Source: a bacterium (GTDB taxonomy: Bacteria > Elusimicrobiota > Elusimicrobia > Elusimicrobiales > UBA9959). Taken from it: a stretch of DNA of 40,389 nucleotides. A program made the position numbers and the translations under genes. Of this stretch, positions 29,392 to 36,630 are shown in pieces (the stretch's first letter is position 1; every line of letters begins with the position of its first letter). The notes below the pieces were generated by a model. It had not been told where the DNA came from and made no database searches. It was given only the letters and a program-made list of their open reading frames with translations. The DNA lies in NCBI GenBank assembly GCA_021811315.1, contig JAJZPF010000026.1:1-40389 (forward strand), read 5' to 3'.

Positions 29392-32300
29392 AGCGCTTTC
29401 TCCGCTTTTTCTTCGTCCACGTAGATAAGCCAGCATTCGGCTTTCACGCCGCCGGCTTCTTCTACTATAGCCGCGTATTTTTTAAGCGTCTCTCTGTAGC
29501 CGGGATATTCAGCGCCGGTCTTAAAATCGACGATCACCGCTTTATCTTTTGACATTAACAGCCGGTCCAGGCGGCGCAAACGCCCGCCTTCCGGGGCGGA
29601 GATGAATTCTGTTTCGCGCTTCAGTTCCAGGCCAGGGCTTTGCGTAAAGAAAGCCGCAACCTCAGGCTTCGCAAGAAGCGAGGCAAGTTTTTTCACTACC
29701 GCGCTCTTTTCGCCGCGCAGGGAAGGGCTGTATTTCCAGGCGCAAGCGTCGAAAGCCGCGCAAAGCCGGACCTCGATATCGGCGGAAAGCCAGTCTATCC
29801 GCATCAAAATATCGTGATAAAGAAGGCCGCGCTGCGCCGCCCGGTAAGATTCCAAAGTATGACCGGCCAAAGCGGCTTTCGGCTCCGGGAAGATAGGCTG
29901 GATTATAGAAGAAGCGGTATGGCCGGAAACCCCGGCTTTCGCTTCCGCATCCGGCTGGCCGGAGCCCTGGCCGTCCTCGAAAATATAGTGATACTTCGCA
30001 TTGCTCGTTTTAGACTGCTCCGCCTTAGCCCTGACCACTAAATTAGTGAGCTCGGCTTTAGCGCGGGTATTTACAACGTAAAGTTCATTGAGGTCCTGCA
30101 CCGCTTCCTCGGCTTTCCGCTCTTCGCTCAGTTTAAGCAGGCCATCGTCCCAGTTCGTATACGACTGTTTTATATAGACGATGCGCACGGCCCCGCCGTT
30201 CACTTCTTTTTCGTAATAGATAGTCCCGTCCGAAGGACTGCCGCCTCGGCGTTTTTCGGTCAGCATGTTTATAACTACGGGAAAGCCCAGGCCTTTTGCT
30301 TTATGGAAAGTCATCACCCGCACCGCGTCTATATATTCCGGCAGTTCTATGGTGAAAGCCCCGGAAGCGTCCTCGCCGCCGTCGGCCGCGAATTCGATGA
30401 AGCTTCGGGCGTCGGCAGCGCCTTTGGCCTGAAGCGTGGACAGGACTTCAAGGAATTTAACAAGGAAGCAGGTCTCCCTGGGGAAACGCTCCAGGACTTT
30501 GAAAGCCGAGAAAGTCATAGAGGCAAGCTCATAGACCGGCAAATAACCGACCTTGGCGAAAAGAGGTTCGAGAATAGCCCACTCAGCCGGGTGGCGGTCG
30601 CGGAAAGTAGTATAAAGCGGCGGGCCGTTCCCGCGCCATTTGTCTTTATGGCAGGCGGCGGCAGCAAGAACGTCGGAAGCCGGCAGACCCGAAGCTTTAA
30701 GGAAGATCTCGCCGCAGGCGAAGTTAAGGAAAGCTATATCGTCGGCCGGGAATTCCAGGAATTTAAAAAGAGAAATAAGCTCGGCCACCACCGGGCGTTC
30801 GCGGATATCAAGCGAACTGAAAGAGGCCACGGGGATATCAGCCGCGTTCAGCCAGGAAACCACTTTTATTATGTTCGAATTTTCTTTGGAAAGAACCGCT
30901 ATCTGGTCGTAGCGGTAGCGCTTATGGGCTTCTTTTATCAGCTCCACCATTTTAGCGCTTACTTCCGGGTCGGTGATATCGCCTATTTCCTCGCCGGCTT
31001 CGTCCTCTTCCTGCGCTTCGGCTTTCGCCTCGGCTATAGCTTTGCGGTCGAAGACCAGTTCGCGGTAAAGCCCGGTCTCTTCGCGGCCTTTAACGGCCAG
31101 TTGGGAATATGAGGTAAGCCCGCTAGGATCATGCTCCGGCGAAAGTATCGCGCCTTCCCTGTATTCAGGCAGGCGGTTCTTGAAAAGGTCCTCGGCATGG
31201 CCGACTATCACCCCGCCGCTTCGGTAATTAACGTCCAGCTTCTCGATGATCCGGTTCTCTTTTTCAGCCAGCGCCACCACGGCGTTCAGCTCAAGCGGGT
31301 CCTCGCCGCCGGAAGGGCCGTTCTTCAGCGCTTCCATGAAAGCGCGCATGATCTTATAATCGGCGTAGCGGAACATATAGATAGCCTGCTTTATGTCACC
31401 CACCACGAAAAGCGAGCCGCCGCGGGACAGAGCTTCCTGAAGAAGCGGAAGAAGAGCGCGCCACTGAAGCGGGTCGGTGTCCTGGAACTCGTCTATCAGG
31501 AAATGCTCGATCCGCTCTCCCAGGCGTATATAAACCTCCGGAACCGAGCCGCCGCCGCCCTGGCGCAGGTATTCGGAGATCTTCTTCGCTATATCGTCGA
31601 TATGCGCTATATCTTCCTTGCCGGATTTTATCCGCTCAAGCTCGGCTTTGAACTTTGGGTAAATGCGCACGAAGCCCGCAAGGCGGTGATAAGCGTTAAG
31701 TTTGATGAAAGCCTGGATCTCGTCCTTAAGGACGAGCATCGGCCGCAGAAGTTCTTCGGGGATCCCCGGCCCTTTGACATTGGTCCCGCTGAAGAAGCCG
31801 TAATCTTTTGAAAATTTTTCGGCGATAAAGAAAGGGTCGCCGGACTGAACAGCCTCGCGCACCCCCGACTTTATAGCGTCGGCGTAAAGGCGCTTCTCTT
31901 TTTTGCCGCTCTTCATCGTATAGGAGAGGTTTTTCTCGTCCACAAGCTTTATGAAATCGGCGGCCTTCTTAAGCATTCCTTTCTTCGCCGCTTCGAATTC
32001 CTCATCGGTGCTGGCCGGCGGCTTTATCTCGCCGTCGGATTTACCCTCGAAAGCGAGGAAGTTTGAATAGATCTCGCGCATCTTCTCCACCGGGTCCCAG
32101 GGATATGAATCCCCCGGCGGAAGAGAATCAAGGAAAGCGTCCACCTCTTTGCGGCTGAGCGCGCCCGCCCCTTCTTTGGAAAAAATAGAATAAAGCGCTA
32201 CGTCCACCAGCCGGGTATGACTGGTGGTTATCTCCGGGTTGAGCGGCATGCCCAGTTCCCCGGCCGAGGACATCGCTATCCGGTTGAGAAAGCTGTCTAT

Positions 32301-32624
32301 GGTCTGGACGTGCAAGTTGTAATAATTAGAAAGAAGATTCTCCAAAATGGCCTGGGCTTTGGTTTTAAGCGCGGCCTGCCCCAGCCCGGTTTCTTTCATC
32401 AGCTGGGCAGTTTCCTGGCAAACCTGCGCCGAGGCGGCTTTCTTAAGCCAGGCCAGGATACGCTCCCGCATTTCTTTGGCGGCATTATTGGTGAAAGTCA
32501 CGGCAAGAATGCTCTCAGGCGCGGCCCCCTGCAGAAGCAGCCGAACATAGCGGCTGGTCAGGGCATGGGTCTTCCCCGACCCCGCCGACGCGCTGATAAG
32601 TATTATTTCGCTTTTCTTCGCCAT
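29388..32624 (-). CDS. addA: AddA-like ATP-dependent helicase-nuclease subunit (1078 aa)
   Basis: UvrD/Rep superfamily 1A helicase with C-terminal nuclease. Walker A SASAGSGKTHALTSRYV near residue 13, LAVTFTNNAAKEMRERI (motif Ia), LIDEFQDTDPLQWRAL (Walker B, motif II), FVVGDIKQAIYMFRYAD (motif III), DVNYRSG (IV) and VMTFHKAKGLGFPVVI (V). The nuclease part near residues 1020-1055 has RLDRLLMSKDKAVIVDFKTG. With AddB it resects broken ends until a recombination hotspot and loads RecA. The start at 32624 (MAKKSE) is chosen because similarity begins there and the palindromic promoter lies just upstream; the longer frame reads through that promoter. Confidence 0.9.
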   Translation of the reverse strand: MAKKSEIILISASAGSGKTHALTSRYVRLLLQGAAPESILAVTFTNNAAKEMRERILAWLKKAASAQVCQETAQLMKETGLGQAALKTKAQAILENLLSNYYNLHVQTIDSFLNRIAMSSAGELGMPLNPEITTSHTRLVDVALYSIFSKEGAGALSRKEVDAFLDSLPPGDSYPWDPVEKMREIYSNFLAFEGKSDGEIKPPASTDEEFEAAKKGMLKKAADFIKLVDEKNLSYTMKSGKKEKRLYADAIKSGVREAVQSGDPFFIAEKFSKDYGFFSGTNVKGPGIPEELLRPMLVLKDEIQAFIKLNAYHRLAGFVRIYPKFKAELERIKSGKEDIAHIDDIAKKISEYLRQGGGGSVPEVYIRLGERIEHFLIDEFQDTDPLQWRALLPLLQEALSRGGSLFVVGDIKQAIYMFRYADYKIMRAFMEALKNGPSGGEDPLELNAVVALAEKENRIIEKLDVNYRSGGVIVGHAEDLFKNRLPEYREGAILSPEHDPSGLTSYSQLAVKGREETGLYRELVFDRKAIAEAKAEAQEEDEAGEEIGDITDPEVSAKMVELIKEAHKRYRYDQIAVLSKENSNIIKVVSWLNAADIPVASFSSLDIRERPVVAELISLFKFLEFPADDIAFLNFACGEIFLKASGLPASDVLAAAACHKDKWRGNGPPLYTTFRDRHPAEWAILEPLFAKVGYLPVYELASMTFSAFKVLERFPRETCFLVKFLEVLSTLQAKGAADARSFIEFAADGGEDASGAFTIELPEYIDAVRVMTFHKAKGLGFPVVINMLTEKRRGGSPSDGTIYYEKEVNGGAVRIVYIKQSYTNWDDGLLKLSEERKAEEAVQDLNELYVVNTRAKAELTNLVVRAKAEQSKTSNAKYHYIFEDGQGSGQPDAEAKAGVSGHTASSIIQPIFPEPKAALAGHTLESYRAAQRGLLYHDILMRIDWLSADIEVRLCAAFDACAWKYSPSLRGEKSAVVKKLASLLAKPEVAAFFTQSPGLELKRETEFISAPEGGRLRRLDRLLMSKDKAVIVDFKTGAEYPGYRETLKKYAAIVEEAGGVKAECWLIYVDEEKAEKAL

Positions 32625-32646
32625 AACTCCCCGCCGTGATAAAAAT

Positions 32647-32684
32647 AGTATAGCACACCAACCCGACAAGGGCGTGTCGGGTTG
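32647..32684 (-). promoter_or_regulatory. Palindromic promoter element, copy 2 (addAB)
   Basis: The palindrome at 32659-32684 is identical to copy 1 over all 26 bases. The -10 box TATACT (32647-32652) lies 6 bases away, the same spacing as at ssb. About 16 bases of leader follow before the addA ATG. Confidence 0.7.
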
Positions 32685-32704
32685 ATACTGAATATATTTG
32701 GATC

Positions 32705-33031
32705 TTATTTGCGGGGGCGCTTGGGCTTGGGGGCCGGAAGGTGGGTGAGCGTGTAATGCACGACCTCGGAGAGCTTCTCCCGGTCTTCCAGCCACTCAGC
32801 GTTCGCCTGGCAGGTATTCTTGCTGCCCGGGTAGGCGCGCGTGGTCTTGTCGCGGAACAGGTGGAGCGTTTCGGGCGAGGTCTTAAGGAAAAGAGTGTCG
32901 TCGCAGACCAAAGCGAAGACCCGCCCGGCGCTGTAAACGCAGTATTCCCCCATCATCGGGCGGAAGCTGACCTCAGGAACAAGCGCAAGCGCGTCCCGCA
33001 GGAATTCAATGGTCTCTTTGGAAGTGGCCAT
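32705..33031 (-). CDS. TfoX N-terminal-domain protein (108 aa)
   Basis: Single TfoX_N domain: SFRPMMGEYCVYSAGRVFALVCDDTLFLKTS near residues 20-52 is the family core. It lacks the TfoX C-terminal domain, so it is not a full competence regulator; stand-alone TfoX_N proteins are common and uncharacterised. The ATG at 33031 has GGGGG upstream; the longer frame is inferior. It lies 11 bases after the 97-aa gene, so the two form an operon. The C-terminus is basic (PKPKRPRK). Confidence 0.82.
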   Translation of the reverse strand: MATSKETIEFLRDALALVPEVSFRPMMGEYCVYSAGRVFALVCDDTLFLKTSPETLHLFRDKTTRAYPGSKNTCQANAEWLEDREKLSEVVHYTLTHLPAPKPKRPRK

Positions 33032-33042
33032 GCCAGTGCCCC

Positions 33043-33339
33043 CTATTTCTTCCGCCAGGAGGCGCATTTATTGGACCGCCTGAAAATATCGCTGCTCAAG
33101 ACTTCGCCATCGTAGACTATCAGCTCGCTGAAATCGTTCAGATGTTTAGCCAGCCGCCCGTGAGCTATTTCGAACGGGTCTTTCTCCCGGTAGGAGTTCA
33201 GCAGGTCGATGTACAGCGCCTGGTGCTTCTGCGCGAAGGCAAGAATGAACTCATGGCTGGTGAATTTATCCGGCAGTTGTTTTATTACTTCCACAAGCTG
33301 CTCGTCGAACCAGGCGTCAAATTTAAATTTAAGTGACAT
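33043..33339 (-). CDS. Uncharacterised 98-residue protein
   Basis: Mostly helical soluble protein starting MSLKFKFDAWFDEQLVEVIKQLP, with the middle stretch ALYIDLLNSYREKDPFEIAHGRLAKHL and a basic end RSNKCASWRKK. No family recognised. AGGGAAG precedes the ATG at 33339; an in-frame ATG 36 bases upstream falls inside the promoter leader. It is cotranscribed with the TfoX-like gene from the extended -10 promoter at 33375-33383. Confidence 0.65.
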   Translation of the reverse strand: MSLKFKFDAWFDEQLVEVIKQLPDKFTSHEFILAFAQKHQALYIDLLNSYREKDPFEIAHGRLAKHLNDFSELIVYDGEVLSSDIFRRSNKCASWRKK

Positions 33340-33374
33340 ATCAGCTTCCCTTTTATTGCCACAAGCCACGGTCA

Positions 33375-33383
33375 ATTATAGCA
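33375..33383 (-). promoter_or_regulatory. Extended -10 promoter (TGC-TATAAT)
   Basis: On the minus strand TGCTATAAT lies 36 bases before the ATG at 33339. A 7-bp inverted repeat AGCGCCC/GGGCGCT (33395-33422) stands upstream; it may instead end the rhuM-fic transcript. Confidence 0.55.
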
Positions 33384-33428
33384 TTAGGTATTCCAGCGCC
33401 CAGACCATGGAGATGGGGCGCTAGATAA

Positions 33429-34430
33429 TTAGTTTTCTTTATTTATCAGGTTCACGACCAGCCGCACAACCAGGTCTTTGTCCGGCGGGGCGCTTTCCGC
33501 GATCATCAGGGTTAAGGCCACCAAGGCGTTATCAGCCAGGCGTTTAGAGCCATCCGCACGGTAAAGCAGGCGGTTCTTCTCCATGAACCACAAGAACAGC
33601 GCGGCGGCTATGCGCTTGTTTCCGTCCACGAAAGAATGATTCTTAACGACAAAATACAGCAAGTGGGCAGCTTTCTCTTCCGCGCTTGGATACAACTCCT
33701 TGCCGGAAAAAGTCTGGTAAATCGTAGCCACGGAACTCGCAAAAGACTTATCCTTTTCCCTCCCAAAAAGGGTTGACCCGCCGCCTTGAAGCTGGGCCAC
33801 CGCTTTAAGAGCCAGTTCATATGTTAGATGGAATCCTGAACCGCGGCTCACCCCTTTGACCGCGACACGGTTATGGTCGTAATCATCCAGAAGCCCCAGG
33901 GCGCGGCTATAGTCGCGGATCACGTCTAAAAGCCCCATCGCCTCCTGGTACTCCAGCGGCTTGCGGGCCTTCACCGTCTCGATGAGTTTTATAGCTCTCT
34001 GGAAAGCCAGGAATTTTTCCTCCTTGGCCTTCAGCAACTTCTGGTTTATAGTGTAGCCGTCCACTAAGTGCCGCCGCAGGATATTTGTGGCCCAAATGCG
34101 GAATTGGGTGGCGCGCTTGGAATTTACCCGATAACCGACTGAGATTACTGCGTCAAGATTATAGAACGCGGTTTTATACGATTTCCCGTCAGCCGCAGTA
34201 TGTTCCAAAATGGAACAGACTGAATCTTCTCTTAATTCACCGCTTTTGAATATGTTAGCCAGATGCTTTGTTATTGCGGGCCGTTTAGTGCCAAACAACA
34301 CAGCTATTTGCTTCTGGCTAAGCCACAGTGTTTCCCTGTCGATTTGAACCTCAACACCTGTTTTTCCGCCTTTATCCGTATAAAAGATTACTTTGCCGAA
34401 GTTCTCACCCGAATTGGCTGTGTTTTTCAT
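33429..34430 (-). CDS. RhuM-Fic fusion protein (333 aa)
   Basis: The N-terminal half is the virulence RhuM domain: VQIDRETLWLSQKQIAVLFGTKRPAITKHLANIF (a winged-helix-like part), then TAFYNLDAVISVGYRVNSKRATQFRIWAT. The C-terminal half is a Fic/DOC domain with the complete motif HSFVDGNKRIAA near residue 270, the HxFxDGN(K/R)RxxA active site for AMP or phosphate transfer to a hydroxyl. No inhibitory (S/T)xxxE(G/N) motif is obvious and no separate antitoxin gene is adjacent. Probably a regulated toxin or modifier. GGGGG precedes the ATG; the promoter carries a degenerate copy of the palindrome. Confidence 0.88.
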   Translation of the reverse strand: MKNTANSGENFGKVIFYTDKGGKTGVEVQIDRETLWLSQKQIAVLFGTKRPAITKHLANIFKSGELREDSVCSILEHTAADGKSYKTAFYNLDAVISVGYRVNSKRATQFRIWATNILRRHLVDGYTINQKLLKAKEEKFLAFQRAIKLIETVKARKPLEYQEAMGLLDVIRDYSRALGLLDDYDHNRVAVKGVSRGSGFHLTYELALKAVAQLQGGGSTLFGREKDKSFASSVATIYQTFSGKELYPSAEEKAAHLLYFVVKNHSFVDGNKRIAAALFLWFMEKNRLLYRADGSKRLADNALVALTLMIAESAPPDKDLVVRLVVNLINKEN

Positions 34431-34450
34431 AATTCCCCCTCGCCCAAAAC

Positions 34451-34487
34451 AGTATAACAGGTCACCCCGCAGCGTCGTGTCGGGTTA
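34451..34487 (-). promoter_or_regulatory. Palindromic promoter element, copy 3 (rhuM-fic)
   Basis: The right arm TGTCGGGTTA is kept and the left arm TCACCCCGCA is degenerate (34462-34487). The -10 box TATACT (34451-34456) lies 5 bases away. It overlaps the end of the preceding gene's 3' region. Confidence 0.55.
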
Positions 34488-34488
34488 G

Positions 34489-34860
34489 CTACCGCAACAT
34501 ATCCCAGGCGCTCAAGCCCAAGCTGTGGAGCGTGCGCACCACCTCGCGCACTATTTCAACGTTTATCCGGGCAGCTTTGTCGCTATTAAGCACGGTGGAA
34601 AGCATGGAGACGCCCGTTTCCGTAAAGACCAGCGGCGGCCTGGCCAGGCGCACGAGCGCCGGCACCGCGGCCTGCTCGCGCCTGGTAAGGCGGAACATGA
34701 ACTGCCGCGTGAACTTGCGCGGATTGCGGGTGACCGCGCATAAAAGCGCGCGGGGTGTTACCTCATAGAAGACTGCGGCGTCAAAAACCGCCACCACCCG
34801 CTGCCCCCGCGCCGTGAACACGCCTTTTTTTATCTTGATTACCGGGCCTTCTGTGTCCAT
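34489..34860 (-). CDS. ORF6N-domain DNA-binding protein (123 aa)
   Basis: VVAVFDAAVFYEVTPRALLCAVTRNPRKFTRQFMFRLTRREQ followed by FTETGVSMLSTVLNSDKAARINVEIVREV is the ORF6N domain, about residues 20-105, given here as regions. ORF6N proteins are phage and plasmid-type regulators near antirepressors and toxins. The usual NxRSQ-GGRRxxPYAF segment is shortened to ALVRLARPPLVFTE. The ATG at 34860 has GGAGG upstream. It lies 13 bases after the 123-aa gene at 34874, forming a two-gene unit. Confidence 0.82.
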   Translation of the reverse strand: MDTEGPVIKIKKGVFTARGQRVVAVFDAAVFYEVTPRALLCAVTRNPRKFTRQFMFRLTRREQAAVPALVRLARPPLVFTETGVSMLSTVLNSDKAARINVEIVREVVRTLHSLGLSAWDMLR

Positions 34861-34873
34861 AATTCCTCCGGAT

Positions 34874-35245
34874 TTACTTCTTCTTTCTTTTTTGTGCCTT
34901 TATCATTTTCTTGTACTTTTCCGGCTCCCACTGCTCCAGGTAAAAGCCGACATAATCCGATGTGGCCGCCGGGTCCAGGGGAAAGTAGTAGCGGCAGAGC
35001 TTTTTAAACAACTGAAGCACGGCAGGGTTGCCGCCGAAATCAAGAAGGTAGTCCATCGTGCGCTGTATTTCCATGTGATCTTTACAGTGTGAGTTGATAA
35101 GATCGCTCACGATCGGCTCGTAAGCTTTCGCGGCCGTCTCCCCCAGGGCAATGATCGACTTTGCAATTTCGCTGAGATCCTCAATCAAAGCGTCATATTC
35201 CGGATCGCCTTTCTTTGGCCCCGTGACCGCCTTCTTCTTTTTCAT
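34874..35245 (-). CDS. Uncharacterised protein in the ORF6N operon (123 aa)
   Basis: Soluble, helical protein with strongly basic ends (MKKKKAVTGPKKG and KKMIKAQKRKKK). The middle has KSIIALGETAAKAYEPIVSDLINSHCKDHMEIQRTMDYLLDF and a Tyr-rich stretch CRYYFPLDPAATSDYVGFYL, regions only. I do not recognise the family. AAGGGGG precedes the ATG. Position before an ORF6N gene and opposite a wHTH gene suggests a mobile-element or toxin-antitoxin context, not a function. Confidence 0.6.
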   Translation of the reverse strand: MKKKKAVTGPKKGDPEYDALIEDLSEIAKSIIALGETAAKAYEPIVSDLINSHCKDHMEIQRTMDYLLDFGGNPAVLQLFKKLCRYYFPLDPAATSDYVGFYLEQWEPEKYKKMIKAQKRKKK

Positions 35246-35348
35246 AAGCCCCCTTTACATAGCACCGAAACCCTGAGATTTTGTTAATTTGTATAATCGA
35301 CTTGTGGCGTTACAGAAGCAGACACTAAAAAACAGATCAACTGTGTTC

Positions 35349-35362
35349 TTACACTAGTGTAA
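35349..35362. promoter_or_regulatory. 14-bp perfect palindrome upstream of the wHTH gene
   Basis: TTACACTAGTGTAA lies 23 bases before the ATG at 35386 and is flanked by TGTGT (35342-35346) and ACACA. The 140-base AT-rich gap 35246-35385 also serves the divergent gene at 35245, so a dimeric regulator could control both. Confidence 0.6.
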
Positions 35363-35385
35363 TACACATTAGCGCGATTGTCAAG

Positions 35386-35856
35386 ATGTCTAAGAGCAAA
35401 ACCCCCATATTATTTGAAAATGGAACCGGTCTGGAACTGTTCTCCTCCAAGGAGGCCGCTCGCTTCCTTGATTACCACCCTGTAGCCTTCAGGTACCTGG
35501 TATCCAAGGGGAAAATACATGTCCATTCGCGCGCCGGCAACTACCCCCTGTTTCTAAGGGAAGAGCTGGAGAAATACCAGGCGACAAATAAATGGGCCGG
35601 CAAGAAGGCCAAGTTTAAGGTTAAACCCAGTCAGCCGTCTGCCCTCACCAGCAACAAGGGAATACTCGCTGTTGTAACAGTAAGCAATAAGAAAAAAGAA
35701 ATTATCATTGAGAACCTGACTGGTTTTAAGTGGGAAGACGTGCCCGCTATCCGCGCCAGGGTGGCCGCCAAGTACGGAAAGATCCCGTTCCAGATAACCC
35801 TTGAGCTGCCGGACGGTGCCAGTTTCACCATCGTTTTCCATCCTTCCGCTAAGTAA
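35386..35856 (+). CDS. Excisionase/MerR-like wHTH protein (156 aa)
   Basis: Residues 18-62 (FSSKEAARFLDYHPVAFRYLVSKGKIHVHSRAGNYPLFLREELEKY) match the short winged-helix fold of excisionases and MerR-type binders. The C-terminal half (ILAVVTVSNKKKEIIIENLTGFKWEDVPAIRARVAAKYGKIPFQITLELPDG) is an unknown alpha/beta domain. Codon use is less GC-rich than in the left part of the window. No Shine-Dalgarno is visible before the ATG. A perfect 14-bp palindrome lies in its promoter and two strong hairpins follow the stop. Possibly an autoregulated DNA-binding protein of a mobile segment. Confidence 0.65.
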   Translation: MSKSKTPILFENGTGLELFSSKEAARFLDYHPVAFRYLVSKGKIHVHSRAGNYPLFLREELEKYQATNKWAGKKAKFKVKPSQPSALTSNKGILAVVTVSNKKKEIIIENLTGFKWEDVPAIRARVAAKYGKIPFQITLELPDGASFTIVFHPSAK

Positions 35857-35881
35857 GCGGAAGTTCACCTCCCCCGCAGCA

Positions 35882-35917
35882 AAAACTAACCCTATCGAAT
35901 TCGATAGGGTTAGTTTT
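35882..35917. terminator. 36-bp perfect palindrome / terminator
   Basis: Arms AAAACTAACCCTATCGAA and TTCGATAGGGTTAGTTTT are exact reverse complements with no spacer, giving A4 and T4 tails on both strands. It works as a bidirectional terminator 25 bases after the wHTH stop. Confidence 0.8.
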
Positions 35918-35941
35918 AAACCCATCGATTTCGATGGGTTT
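35918..35941. repeat. Second palindrome, abutting the first
   Basis: AAACCCATCGA-TT-TCGATGGGTTT follows with no gap. Its core (AACCC, ATCGA, TCGAT, GGGTT) echoes the first palindrome and, more loosely, the AACCC...GGGTT promoter palindromes. The remaining 118 bases to the CopG-type stop show nothing else. Confidence 0.7.
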
Positions 35942-36058
35942 GGATCTGAATATCAAATTATCAGGTATTCGGGAGGAATTACTTCCACAGCCTGGGGTCG
36001 AAGGAGAGGGGCGCAGGCGTGGCAGTGGCAGATGGTCTTAACGTCCCGGTCGGGCATA

Positions 36059-36325
36059 CTAAAAATGTTTATGCACGGGAGGGCGCACAAGACGCTCGTG
36101 TATCCACATCTTTATCACGGCCTGCCTGGAAACATTGAGCTTCAGCGCTTCGTTATCAAGACGCTCTATCATCCATACCGGGAAATCCACATTGACCCGC
36201 TTTACCACGGTAGCCTTCTTGAAATCCAGGAAACCGGTTAAATCCTCGCCGCGTTCGAACTTCCGGTCGAACTCTCCGGCCGTGATCTTGCCGCGCGCAC
36301 TGCCCTTACCCGATATATTTTTCAT
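36059..36325 (-). CDS. CopG/BrnA-type antitoxin without a partner toxin (88 aa)
   Basis: N-terminal flexible part (GKITAGEFDRKFERGEDLTGFLDF), then a ribbon-helix-helix: ATVVKRVNVDFPVWMIERLDNEALKLNVSRQAVIKMWIHERL, the CopG_antitoxin/BrnA layout. BrnA binds and neutralises the ribonuclease BrnT and represses the operon. No BrnT-like gene lies upstream or downstream; the upstream 300 bases hold gene remnants and palindromes. GGGGGAAG precedes the ATG at 36325. A 15-bp palindrome in the promoter fits autorepression. Confidence 0.82.
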   Translation of the reverse strand: MKNISGKGSARGKITAGEFDRKFERGEDLTGFLDFKKATVVKRVNVDFPVWMIERLDNEALKLNVSRQAVIKMWIHERLVRPPVHKHF

Positions 36326-36376
36326 AAATTCTTCCCCCGCTTTTCCGCGGGTCATGCTCGAACCGGCGCTTATAAT

Positions 36377-36391
36377 GTATAACAGTTATAC
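36377..36391. promoter_or_regulatory. Putative CopG operator
   Basis: GTATAAC-A-GTTATAC is a perfect inverted repeat set in AT-rich -10-like sequence about 50 bases before the antitoxin ATG. Confidence 0.6.
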
Positions 36392-36417
36392 CATCATAAT
36401 CAAGGCCCCGATCTCGC

Positions 36418-36625
36418 AATTGTGGCGAATTCGCCATAATTAGATCACTCAGGACGGAAACCTAATTATGTGTGAACACATAGGGTGAATATCGCCGGCC
36501 GCCACATCTTGAGGTTCCAATCTGGAACCTCAAGTTCTCCTGCTCACTATATTTATGCGACAAGTTGTCGCAGAAATACGATTACCTTTCAACGTCTAAT
36601 TTGGCGACAGCTTGTAGCCAAATTA
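36418..36625. repeat. Run of five palindromes downstream of the DUF1016 gene
   Basis: In order: 36418-36441 around TGGCGAATTCGCCA; 36467-36482 TATGTGT-GA-ACACATA; 36508-36534 CTTGAGGTTCCA-ATC-TGGAACCTCAAG; 36556-36572 TGCGACAA-G-TTGTCGCA; 36597-36625 TAATTTGGC...GCCAAATTA. They fill most of the 300-base stretch without an intact gene. One of them lies in the ORF6N remnant described separately. Confidence 0.7.
36462..36588 (-). pseudogene. Remnant of an ORF6N-domain gene
   Basis: The minus strand reads ENLRFQIGTSRCGGRRYSPYVFT, then a stop at 36462. This is the diagnostic NLRSQ..TS.WGGRR..PYAFTEQG segment of ORF6N proteins, cut off before EQGVAML. The frame is open back to about 36588 (CDNLSHKYSEQ) and then blocked by a stop. 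No start codon or other ORF6N part remains. Confidence 0.65.
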
Positions 36626-36630
36626 CCCTA

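Noticed and set aside
19655-32684. Calling the palindrome a LexA box
   Set aside because: It matches neither the CTGT-N8-ACAG nor the GAAC-N4-GTTC type. The repair-gene targets are suggestive only.
35801-36241. 146-codon plus-strand frame after the wHTH gene
   Set aside because: It starts inside the wHTH gene, runs through two strong hairpins and then antisense to the CopG-type antitoxin; no motif.
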